A stretch of 12,170 bases of DNA from Candidatus Izemoplasmatales bacterium (GCA_028691335.1 JAQUZK010000023.1:1-12170); one strand, 5' to 3'; positions 6,396 through 12,170 are shown, counted from the stretch's first letter. The notes: generated by a model not told the origin, from the letters alone. A program made the numbers and translations.

Positions 6396-8057
6396 ATGGA
6401 AAATTTTAAACTAAGACATTATGAGTCAAAAGATTATATTTACGCAGTAGGTTTAAATAAAATACATATAAAACTAGAAGTTTTATTTGGTGAAGTTGAT
6501 AGTATTTCAATTAAATATTGGAAAAGATTTAGAGAAGAAGAATCTGTTTTATTAGAACTGGATAATTATTCTTTTGATAAAAAAAGTCCATATTTTGATG
6601 TTTTTATAGAAAGTAAAGAGCAGTTTCGATATTTAAACTATGTATTTTTGATTGTTTCTAAAGGTAAAAAGTATTTTTATTCAAAAGATGGTGTTTCTAA
6701 TGATTTTCCATTAAGATTTTTTGAATTTCAATATGTTAATAAGGATGATATTATTGATTCTTTAGATGTTTTTAAAGGACGTGTTGGATATCACATTTTT
6801 GTAGACAGATTCTATCGAGAAGGAAATGTTAGTGGGAATAAGAAGATTGTTGAATGGGATGAATCTCCAACAAGAGATAATGTTTTTGGAGGTAATTTTT
6901 TAGGGGTTTTTAATAAACTTGATTATTTAAAAGATTTAGGAATATCTTTAATAATTTTTATGCCGATATTTAAAGCTGCCTCAAATCATAAATATGATAC
7001 TATTGATTATTTTGAAGTTGATCCTAGTTATGGTACTAAAGAAGATTTAAAAAAATTAATAAGCAAAGCTCATGAGTTAGATATCAAAATTGTTTTTGAC
7101 GGAGTATTTAATCATATTGGATATTTTTCAGAACAGTTTTTAGATGCTAAGGAAAATAAAGAAAAATCTAAATATTTTTCTTGGTTCAGTTTTGTAAATG
7201 ATGGTGAAATAGAACATGATTACTTGGCTGTTGGCGATTATAAGTGGATGCCTAAATTGAATTATCAGTCTTTAGAATTAAGACAATTTATAATTAAAGT
7301 AGGAAAGTATTGGATTGACAGTTTTGATATTGATGGTTGGCGTTTGGACGTATTTGATGAGATAGAGGAAAGCTTTAGAAATGAGTTTTCTAAAGAAATA
7401 AAGAAGAGTAAAAAGGATTTGCTCTTGATTGGTGAAACTTGGCATGATGGGTATGAATTACTTTCTTCGAAACAAGTACATTCAGTAATGAATTATTTAT
7501 ATAGAAATTATATTTTGGATTACTTCGTTGATTGTAGAATTTCTGAAAATGAGTTCTTAAATAAATTGCAGTGGTTGAGTTTTAGATATCCTAAACCACT
7601 TCTTGGAACAATGTATAATCTATTAGGAAGTCATGATACAGAAAGAATTATGACTAGAGCTAAAGAGGATATGAGTAAGATTATACAAGTTTATGCATTT
7701 TTGATTTTAAGTTTAGGTATTCCTGTGATTTATTATGGTGATGAACTTGGAATGATAGGTGAAGTTGATCCTGGATGTAGAAAAGCTATGGAGTGGGATA
7801 GAGTAGGAAATAATATTTATTTGAAGATTAAGGAACTAATTAAGTATCGTAACGATAACGAGGCGATAAGATTTGGGGATATTAAGTATTTAGTAGTTGA
7901 TAATTGTTTTGGTTTTATTAGAGTATTTGGGAATGAGAAAATTTTGGTTTTGTTTAATACTCTTGATGAAAGTATTGAAGTTTCTTTAGAAGATATTTTC
8001 GTTAAAAGAAAAGTAGTAGTTGAGAAGAATGGATATAGTTGCGTAAAACTATATTAG
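6396..8057 (+). CDS. GH13 neopullulanase/cyclomaltodextrinase-type alpha-glycosidase
   Basis: A 553-residue enzyme expected to hydrolyse alpha-1,4 (and some alpha-1,6) bonds of malto-oligosaccharides or cyclodextrins. It has no signal peptide, so it should act in the cytosol on imported sugar. Residues about 1-115 resemble an N-terminal CBM34-like beta domain. The (beta/alpha)8 barrel follows with all conserved regions: DGVFNH (235-240), MPKLN (285-289, the signature of the neopullulanase branch), GWRLD (314-318, nucleophile Asp318), GETWH (346-350, acid/base Glu347) and GSHDTER (411-417, Asp414). A short C-terminal beta domain ends the protein. The length is slightly under the roughly 580-590 of typical maltogenic amylases. 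It is preceded by a LacI-type regulator and, beyond an insertion sequence, followed by a sugar ABC importer. The subfamily is well supported; the precise substrate is not. Confidence 0.92.
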   Translation: MENFKLRHYESKDYIYAVGLNKIHIKLEVLFGEVDSISIKYWKRFREEESVLLELDNYSFDKKSPYFDVFIESKEQFRYLNYVFLIVSKGKKYFYSKDGVSNDFPLRFFEFQYVNKDDIIDSLDVFKGRVGYHIFVDRFYREGNVSGNKKIVEWDESPTRDNVFGGNFLGVFNKLDYLKDLGISLIIFMPIFKAASNHKYDTIDYFEVDPSYGTKEDLKKLISKAHELDIKIVFDGVFNHIGYFSEQFLDAKENKEKSKYFSWFSFVNDGEIEHDYLAVGDYKWMPKLNYQSLELRQFIIKVGKYWIDSFDIDGWRLDVFDEIEESFRNEFSKEIKKSKKDLLLIGETWHDGYELLSSKQVHSVMNYLYRNYILDYFVDCRISENEFLNKLQWLSFRYPKPLLGTMYNLLGSHDTERIMTRAKEDMSKIIQVYAFLILSLGIPVIYYGDELGMIGEVDPGCRKAMEWDRVGNNIYLKIKELIKYRNDNEAIRFGDIKYLVVDNCFGFIRVFGNEKILVLFNTLDESIEVSLEDIFVKRKVVVEKNGYSCVKLY

Positions 8058-8130
8058 AGAGACTAGTATTTTTGATTAAGAGTTTAAAGAATAGATATTG
8101 ATAATTCTTGTAAGGAGAATAACTATAAAA

Positions 8131-8136
8131 AGTCAA
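8131..8136 (-). promoter_or_regulatory. -35 half of a predicted circle-junction promoter
   Basis: On the minus strand this reads TTGACT, 5 of 6 matches to the -35 consensus. It lies 14 bases inside the proposed right end and points outward, with no -10 box at a suitable distance in the inserted state. It would become active when joined to the -10 box at 9594-9599 in a circular intermediate. Confidence 0.5.
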
Positions 8137-8155
8137 CCTAAGAAATAAAACAAAG

Positions 8156-8186
8156 ATAAAAAACCTATTTTTTAATAATATAGGTT
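8156..8186 (-). terminator. terminator of the IS110 recombinase gene
   Basis: On the minus strand AACCTAT (8186-8180) pairs with ATAGGTT (8168-8162) around an 11-nt loop. It is followed by four more T before an A, making six T in a row after the GG. The stem is A+T-rich, so efficiency is uncertain. It lies about 50 nt after the recombinase stop and inside the element. On the plus strand there is no T-run, so it should not stop transcription coming from the GH13 gene. Confidence 0.6.
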
Positions 8187-8187
8187 A

Positions 8188-8219
8188 AGGACTATATAAA
8201 AGTCCTCGCCAGATGGACT
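8188..8219. repeat. three mutually complementary 5-6 nt segments in the IS right end
   Basis: AGGACT (8188-8193), AGTCCT (8201-8206) and GGACT (8215-8219) allow two mutually exclusive hairpins. The middle segment can pair with either neighbour, with a loop of 7 or 9 nt. The cluster sits between the recombinase stop and its terminator. Its role is unknown. Confidence 0.55.
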
Positions 8220-8236
8220 AAATAATTGTTTTAAGT

Positions 8237-9400
8237 TTAGATTACTTGATCAGAAAATTCTTGATTATTTTTAAGAAGAAAATAGATAATTCTTAATAAT
8301 TTTCTACTAACCCAAATCAAAGAAAGAGTATGAGATTTACCACGAGACTTTTTGTCGAAGTAGTAATCATAAAAAAGTTTAGAATTATTAACAATAGGGA
8401 AAGAGACATTATATAGAGCAGTTCTTAAATATTTAGAACCTCTTTTAGAAACTTTACCATAAGATGATTCTATGCCAGATTGATGAACAGAGTTGTCTAA
8501 GCCGGCATAAGCAATCAAAGCTCTAGAGTTAGAGAATTTAAAGATATCGCCAATTTCTGAAAGAATAATAGCTGCACTAGTAGTACCCAAACCAGGAATG
8601 GAAGTAATAGGAGAATTGATATCTTTCATAATAAGATTAATATGATCTTCAACTTTCTCTTTCTCATTTTCTAGAGTTTGAATTCTTTTGATAGTCAAGT
8701 GGAGTAAAGACCAATAGTATTTATCTTTAACGCCAACGGAAAACTTAGCTGCTTGTTTTAGTTTAATGTATTTAGAGTAGTTGAAATTACCTCTAGATAA
8801 CTTGTTTAAAGAATCAAACCTAGATCGAGTCATATTGGCGATAGATTTAAGAGAATTAGCTTTCAAGAGGATAGTAAGAGGTGTTTTAGTATAAATACTA
8901 CTAAAATAGCGAGTAAACTCAGGAAAAGCTTTATCAAGGTAATTGACAAGTTCAACTTTAGTTTTACCAATATATTTGTTTAAACGGTAGTAATGTCTAG
9001 TTAGTGACTTTAGAAAAGAAATGTGATAAGATAAAGGTGTAAAGGATTTCGAATCTATAGTCATTAAAAACTTAGCGATAGCTAAGCAATCAATCTTATC
9101 AGTCTTAGCTTTTCTAGAAGAGAGGCTCAAGGAAAACTTTTTAACTAAATGGGCGTTTAGTTGGTAGAAAGAGTAACCTTGAACATGAAGAAACTGTTTA
9201 AGATTAGCTGAGTAGTGACCAGTAGATTCGAATCCTATTTTTAATTGATTTGAATCAAAAGGCTTAAGTTTGTCTAAGAATTGAGTAAAGCCAAGATGTG
9301 AGTTATCAAAATCCATAGGTTTTTGAATAACTTCACCTAAGTGACTGGCGATCACAAAGGTATGTTTGTACTTTGAGATATCAATACCGACATAGTACAT
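8237..9400 (-). CDS. IS110-family recombinase (DEDD transposase)
   Basis: A 387-residue bridge-RNA-type recombinase. The N-terminal RuvC-like domain has the DEDD residues Asp7 (in GIDISK), Glu58 (in ESTGHY), Asp101 and Asp104 (in AKTDKIDCLAIA). A helical linker rich in Lys/Leu follows at about 125-260. The C-terminal Transposase_20 domain (about 262-350) has IPGLG, the EIGDIFKFSN...LIAYAGLD stretch and SGIESSYGKVSKRGSKYLR. Ser308 in its SG pair is the likely catalytic serine by family analogy. The length is typical and the frame intact, so the protein may be active. The start is set by GGAGG (complement of 9407-9411), 6 nt before ATG. In IS110 the protein works with an RNA from the same element that pairs with donor and target DNA; a candidate RNA lies directly upstream. 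Confidence 0.95.
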   Translation of the reverse strand: MYYVGIDISKYKHTFVIASHLGEVIQKPMDFDNSHLGFTQFLDKLKPFDSNQLKIGFESTGHYSANLKQFLHVQGYSFYQLNAHLVKKFSLSLSSRKAKTDKIDCLAIAKFLMTIDSKSFTPLSYHISFLKSLTRHYYRLNKYIGKTKVELVNYLDKAFPEFTRYFSSIYTKTPLTILLKANSLKSIANMTRSRFDSLNKLSRGNFNYSKYIKLKQAAKFSVGVKDKYYWSLLHLTIKRIQTLENEKEKVEDHINLIMKDINSPITSIPGLGTTSAAIILSEIGDIFKFSNSRALIAYAGLDNSVHQSGIESSYGKVSKRGSKYLRTALYNVSFPIVNNSKLFYDYYFDKKSRGKSHTLSLIWVSRKLLRIIYFLLKNNQEFSDQVI

Positions 9401-9412
9401 ATAAAACCTCCA

Positions 9413-9423
9413 AACATTATATT
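9413..9423. repeat. 11-bp direct repeat, copy 1
   Basis: AACATTATATT occurs here and again at 9591-9601, flanking the candidate bridge RNA on both sides just outside its closing stem. On the minus strand each copy contains TATAAT. This copy lies between the RNA and the SD of the recombinase gene. Confidence 0.7.
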
Positions 9424-9589
9424 TAGGCGCTGATTAATTACACAGGATTCTACTCATTACTAACTTGTGATAAGACGTCAAGGCGTCAGATAACTAATCG
9501 ATAATTAAGAATAGAGCTGTGATTTTATTCTCCTTAAATAATCACAAATAAATGCGTTACAAAAACATGAAAAAAATTCACAGCGCCTA
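9424..9589 (-). ncRNA. candidate IS110 bridge RNA
   Basis: This is the non-coding left end upstream of the recombinase. Its outer edges form a perfect 9-bp stem, TAGGCGCTG/CAGCGCCTA (9581-9589 with 9424-9432), closing about 166 nt. Read on the minus strand, the domains are: a small hairpin TGAA/TTCA with a T loop (about 9580-9567); a hairpin TGTGATT/AATCACA (9546-9540 with 9524-9518) whose 15-nt loop carries AAGGAG; and a 3' domain closed by TTAATTA/TAATTAA (9508-9502 with 9440-9434) with an apical GACG/CGTC stem (9487-9484 with 9477-9474). A 5' hairpin followed by two looped domains matches the general plan of the 177-nt IS621 bridge RNA, where the loops guide target and donor binding. The -10 box TATAAT at 9599-9594 would start transcription near the stem. 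The structure was read by eye, not computed. Confidence 0.6.
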
Positions 9590-9590
9590 T

Positions 9591-9601
9591 AACATTATAT
9601 T
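9591..9601. repeat. 11-bp direct repeat, copy 2
   Basis: The second AACATTATATT lies 2-3 bases inside the proposed left end of the element. On the minus strand it supplies the -10 box for the candidate bridge RNA. Confidence 0.7.
9594..9599 (-). promoter_or_regulatory. -10 box of the candidate bridge RNA
   Basis: A perfect TATAAT on the minus strand, about 5 nt before the closing stem of the candidate RNA. In the inserted state the upstream DNA offers only a poor -35 (T-run). In a joined circle TTGACT from the right end would lie 18 bp upstream. Confidence 0.55.
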
Positions 9602-9644
9602 AAGTTTTATTGTTTAAAAAATCAATTCAAAAGAGAAAGGATAA

Positions 9645-9683
9645 GTATACTCAAAACAATAAAACTATCTATTTTGAGTATAC
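9645..9683 (+). promoter_or_regulatory. 12-bp inverted repeat just upstream of the binding-protein gene
   Basis: GTATACTCAAAA (9645-9656) and TTTTGAGTATAC (9672-9683) are perfectly complementary with a 15-nt loop. The downstream arm ends one base before the SD AAGGA (9684-9688) of the gene that starts at 9693. As RNA it would be a stable hairpin next to the ribosome site. It could protect a processed mRNA 5' end, modulate translation, or be a DNA operator. There is no T-run, so it is not a terminator. Confidence 0.65.
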
Positions 9684-9692
9684 AAGGAAAAA

Positions 9693-10925
9693 ATGAAAAG
9701 AAAGTCAATTATTTTAGCATTATTATTGTTTTTGGTAGTTGCCATGGTTGGTTGTAATAATGACGATGAAAAGGTTACAATTGAATTTTGGCATAATTAT
9801 TCGGCTTCAGATGGACAAGTTACTGTTTTGGAAACTTTGATTGATGAGTTTGAAGAAGTTAACCCTAACATTGAAGTTAAGCATGTTTTTATGGAATGGG
9901 GAGCTTTAAAAAGTTCAGTGGTTTTAGGTGCTGACACAGGGGTTTTACCTGATGTGCTTAGAGGAGATATTGCTTTCGTTCCACAATTCCAAAGTTTGAA
10001 TGTTTTATTAGCTATGAGTGATTTTGAAGATTATGTAACTCAAGCGAATAAAGTTTTAGATTCAGCTAATAGTTCTAATTTAATGGGAAATAAATATTAT
10101 GGTTTAGCAGCGAATACTAATACAAAGATTTTGTTTTATAATGAAGATTTGTTAGAAGCTGCTAGCGTTGATGTTCCAGATACATTAGATGAATTATGGA
10201 CGGCTGTTTCTAGTTTAAAGTCTGAGTCAGTTATTGGAATGGTAGAACCTTGGACTGGAATTTGGAATGTTGGACCTTATATTTGGAGTGAAGGTGGAGA
10301 AGTTCTTTCTCCAGATAACTCTACAGCTGAAGGTTATATTAATTCGCAAACAGTTGTGGATGTTATCCAATCTTTAGCTGATTTATATCAAGCTGAAGAA
10401 CTTGCAGGACCTTCAATGGATCCTGGAGCTACAGGAGATACTGATGGCTGGGCTTCTAGTTTATATGCTTTTGAACTAGATGGTCCATGGAGAGCTACTT
10501 CTAATGAAGCAGCTGGAATTAATTATGGAGCTATTCCACTACCAGAAGGTAGTGAGGGATCAATTAGTGTTTTAGGTGGAGAAAACTTTATGCAGTTCAA
10601 GAATTCAAGTGTTGAAAAACAAGAAGCTGCATGGAAGTTTGTTAAGTTTATGACAGAAGAACACGCGCAAGTTGAAATGGCTAAAGTAGGACAAATGCCA
10701 GTTAATTTAGCTGCTTTAGAAAACGCTGAAGCAATTGAGGCTATGCCATTGTTACCAGTTTTCCAAGAAGCGTTGTTAACTGCAAAAGCAAGACCAGTTA
10801 TTCCTGAATGGTCACAAGTGGAAGATATTATCGCAACTAAAGTTGCAGAAGCAATAACAGGTACTAAAACAGTACAAGCGGCTTTAGATGAAGCAGCGGA
10901 AGCTATTGATGATTTATTAGGTTAA
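9693..10925 (+). CDS. malE: maltodextrin-type ABC transporter substrate-binding lipoprotein
   Basis: A 410-residue extracellular binding protein of the SBP_bac_1 family that captures malto-oligosaccharides for the CUT1 importer encoded next. The N-terminus has Lys/Arg, a hydrophobic stretch (residues 6-19) and the lipobox AMVGC with Cys21 as the lipid-anchored residue. The mature protein begins with the family hallmark VTIEFWHNYSASDG. A Trp/Tyr-rich stretch (WTGIWNVGPYIWSEGG) and DGPW in the middle are typical of sugar contacts. The start is set by AAGGA 5 nt before the ATG. The family is firm. Maltodextrin specificity, and hence the symbol, comes from the adjacent GH13 enzyme and LacI-type regulator and from overall resemblance to MalE. 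No convincing plus-strand promoter was seen between the insertion sequence and this gene. Confidence 0.87.
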   Translation: MKRKSIILALLLFLVVAMVGCNNDDEKVTIEFWHNYSASDGQVTVLETLIDEFEEVNPNIEVKHVFMEWGALKSSVVLGADTGVLPDVLRGDIAFVPQFQSLNVLLAMSDFEDYVTQANKVLDSANSSNLMGNKYYGLAANTNTKILFYNEDLLEAASVDVPDTLDELWTAVSSLKSESVIGMVEPWTGIWNVGPYIWSEGGEVLSPDNSTAEGYINSQTVVDVIQSLADLYQAEELAGPSMDPGATGDTDGWASSLYAFELDGPWRATSNEAAGINYGAIPLPEGSEGSISVLGGENFMQFKNSSVEKQEAAWKFVKFMTEEHAQVEMAKVGQMPVNLAALENAEAIEAMPLLPVFQEALLTAKARPVIPEWSQVEDIIATKVAEAITGTKTVQAALDEAAEAIDDLLG

Positions 10926-10975
10926 TTAACAATAGTTTTTACGTTTTTCTCTTATTTTAGCAAGGGGTTGGTAAG

Positions 10976-11887
10976 ATGGATCAAGTTATTAAACTAAAGA
11001 AAAAAAGAAAACTGAATAGAGCTGATTGGAGAACTTGGGTAATATTTTTACCAGGAATTCTATTTGTTTTATTATTTACAATATATCCAATATTAAAGAT
11101 GTTTGTAATGAGTTTCTTTGATTGGAATATTGGTTTTCAAGCAACTTCTCCGTTTATGGGTTTACAGAATTATGTTGATGTTCTTACTGACCCTATTGCT
11201 ATAAGAGCTATTATTAATACTTTCGTATATGCAATAGTAACAGTGCCTTTACAGATGATTATTGGTTTGGCTGTAGCTTTGCTTATAAATGGAATTAAAA
11301 GATTAAATTTATTTTTTAGATTAGGTTATTATTTGCCGGTCATTACTTCTTGGGTAGTAGTGGCTTTGCTATTTAGATATATTTTTGCGAATTCTGGATT
11401 GATGAATTACTTTTTAGTTGATGTATTAGGAGTTGTTGAAGAGCCTGTGAATTGGTTGGGTTCTAGGTGGTCTGCTTTAGCTAGTGCAATGTTACTTGGT
11501 GTTTGGAAAGGTATTGGCTGGAACATGATAATCTTTTTAGCTGCTTTACAAGCGGTACCTAAGAATTTGTATGAAGCGGCTGATATTGATGGCGCTAGTA
11601 GAAGGCAAAAGTTTTTTTATATAACTTTACCTTCAATCAAAGGTACAGTAACATTCGCTTTAGTTATGTTATCTATTGGAGCTTTTAATACTTATACTCC
11701 GATTGCTATTTTGACTGGGGGTAATCCTATGCATCAAACGGAAGTGGTTTTAACTTGGATGTATTTTCAAACTTTTGAAGCTTTAAATATGGGTTATTCA
11801 GCTGCACTTAGTATGATAGTCACTGGATTAATTATGCTTGTAACAGTATTCTTATTTGGTGTTACGAGAGGGAAGAAGGTGGCTTAA
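10976..11887 (+). CDS. malF: CUT1 sugar ABC transporter permease, MalF-like
   Basis: A 303-residue permease with a Lys/Arg-rich cytoplasmic N-terminus and six hydrophobic segments (near residues 20-42, 78-105, 113-138, 167-190, 223-245 and 272-296). The EAA loop that docks on the ATPase is clear: EAADIDGASRRQKFFYITLPS (200-220) with the invariant Gly206. It lacks the large periplasmic P2 loop of E. coli MalF, as is usual for Gram-positive relatives. SD AAGGGG (10962-10967) precedes the start by 8 nt. It follows malE by 50 nt and precedes the second permease by 3 nt. With that permease it should form the membrane channel of the importer. Confidence 0.9.
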   Translation: MDQVIKLKKKRKLNRADWRTWVIFLPGILFVLLFTIYPILKMFVMSFFDWNIGFQATSPFMGLQNYVDVLTDPIAIRAIINTFVYAIVTVPLQMIIGLAVALLINGIKRLNLFFRLGYYLPVITSWVVVALLFRYIFANSGLMNYFLVDVLGVVEEPVNWLGSRWSALASAMLLGVWKGIGWNMIIFLAALQAVPKNLYEAADIDGASRRQKFFYITLPSIKGTVTFALVMLSIGAFNTYTPIAILTGGNPMHQTEVVLTWMYFQTFEALNMGYSAALSMIVTGLIMLVTVFLFGVTRGKKVA

Positions 11888-11890
11888 CTT

Positions 11891-12170
11891 ATGAAGCAAA
11901 AGAATTATAAAAAAAGAAGATTAATCTTTGAAGTGATTAAGTACTCGATAACTGCGTTAGGATTACTGATTATGGTTATTCCGATGTATTATATGATTGT
12001 TTCAGCTTTAAAAGACAACGCAACAACTTTTATATATCCACCAGATTTTTTCCCTAGTCTTAAGATTTTGGATTTTCGTAATTTTCAATATATTATCGAA
12101 AATGTATTGTTTGTAAGATATTTGTTAAATACATTATTCGTTGCGTTTATGACAGTTTTGTTATCTGGAA
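11891..12170 (+). CDS. malG: CUT1 sugar ABC transporter permease, MalG-like, 3' truncated by window
   Basis: The frame is open from ATG at 11891 to the window edge (93 codons). SD AAGGTG (11876-11881) lies inside the end of malF. The product begins MKQKNYKKRR, then a first membrane segment at about residues 19-39 (ALGLLIMVIPMYYMIVSALK). It continues with the SALKDN...F.YPP.FFPS...FRNF pattern typical of MalG-type permeases before their second membrane segment (about 78-93). The EAA loop lies beyond the window. Its position 3 nt after malF and the matching family signatures make it the partner permease. Confidence 0.88.
   Translation, partial: MKQKNYKKRRLIFEVIKYSITALGLLIMVIPMYYMIVSALKDNATTFIYPPDFFPSLKILDFRNFQYIIENVLFVRYLLNTLFVAFMTVLLSG

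Larger units (their letters stand above)
8116..9604 (-). mobile_element. IS110-family insertion sequence (ends inferred)
   Basis: The element holds one recombinase gene on the minus strand, a non-coding left end of about 200 bp upstream of it and a right end of about 120 bp downstream. As usual for the IS110 group, there are no obvious terminal inverted repeats or target duplications. The ends are placed at CT dinucleotides (minus strand, 8117-8116 and 9604-9603). Joining them would put the -35 box TTGACT of the right end 18 bp from the -10 box TATAAT of the left end, and the right end carries matches to the candidate bridge RNA. The element would be about 1.49 kb, a normal IS110 size. It interrupts the maltodextrin locus. 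The gene identity is firm; the exact ends are inference. Confidence 0.6.

Noticed and set aside
8084..8097. TCTATTCTT shared by the flank near 8090 and the candidate RNA as an alternative right end
   Set aside because: A 9-nt match in such A+T-rich DNA is near chance. It offers no promoter at good spacing and conflicts with the longer 12-nt match at 8111-8122.
8072..8105. Plus-strand promoter after the GH13 gene (TTGATT with GATAAT)
   Set aside because: The spacer is 22 bp, and no other pair of boxes gave an acceptable distance.
9416..9421. Minus-strand TATAAT as a separate promoter of the recombinase gene
   Set aside because: There is no -35 at a suitable distance, and transcription would start within or after the SD. 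Read-through from the upstream promoter is more likely.
9685..9686. Alternative left end of the IS at a CT next to the malE SD, since CTTGTATA there resembles the IS621 donor
   Set aside because: It would place the 12-bp inverted repeat inside the IS and the end 7 bp from the malE start, and leaves the -10 box 9594-9599 unexplained. It is kept only as a weaker alternative.
1..12170. CRISPR array, tRNA or rRNA genes, prophage or plasmid genes
   Set aside because: No spaced identical repeats, tRNA-like folds or relevant proteins were seen on either strand.

Overview
The window is strongly A+T-rich. Its genes are closely packed and carry Shine-Dalgarno (SD) sites of the GGAGG/AAGGAG type. Tryptophan is encoded by TGG, and TGA works as a real stop: it ends the ABC ATPase at 4386-4388, overlapping the next start as ATGA. 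This fits a low-GC Gram-positive lineage with the standard bacterial code, such as Bacillota/Erysipelotrichia or the Acholeplasma/Izemoplasma side of Mycoplasmatota. It argues against a mycoplasma that reads TGA as Trp. The exact taxon cannot be fixed by eye.

Layout. (1) 1-3294: the 3' part of a very large BspA-like leucine-rich-repeat surface protein, cut by the left window edge and followed by a hairpin terminator. (2) 3373-5163: a three-gene operon with its own consensus promoter. It encodes a small AbrB/SpoVT-type regulator, an ABC ATPase and an ABC-2 permease, and closes with a good intrinsic terminator. A 9-bp tandem repeat covers the promoter's -10 region and start site. (3) 5191-12170: a maltodextrin uptake and breakdown locus. 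It has a promoter with a perfect LacI-type operator, a LacI/MalR-like regulator, a cytosolic GH13 neopullulanase-type enzyme, a lipoprotein sugar-binding protein and two CUT1 permeases, the second cut by the right edge. The apparent logic is that the regulator senses sugar and controls its own operon, the binding protein and permeases import malto-oligosaccharides, and the GH13 enzyme cleaves them inside the cell. No ATPase for the importer lies in the window.

(4) An IS110-family insertion sequence (about 8116-9604, minus strand) sits inside the maltodextrin locus, between the enzyme gene and the transporter genes. This is the most interesting part of the window. The non-coding left end, upstream of the recombinase gene, is organised as expected for a bridge RNA: about 166 nt closed by a perfect 9-bp terminal stem, with three internal domains. 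A -10 box lies just outside it, and a -35 box lies in the other end of the element. Joining the two ends in a circle at a CT dinucleotide would place these boxes 18 bp apart. A 12-nt stretch in a loop of the candidate RNA is complementary to the IS-orientation top strand exactly at the proposed right junction. These are sequence readings plus inference from what is known of IS110/IS621; the exact ends and guide assignments remain unproven.
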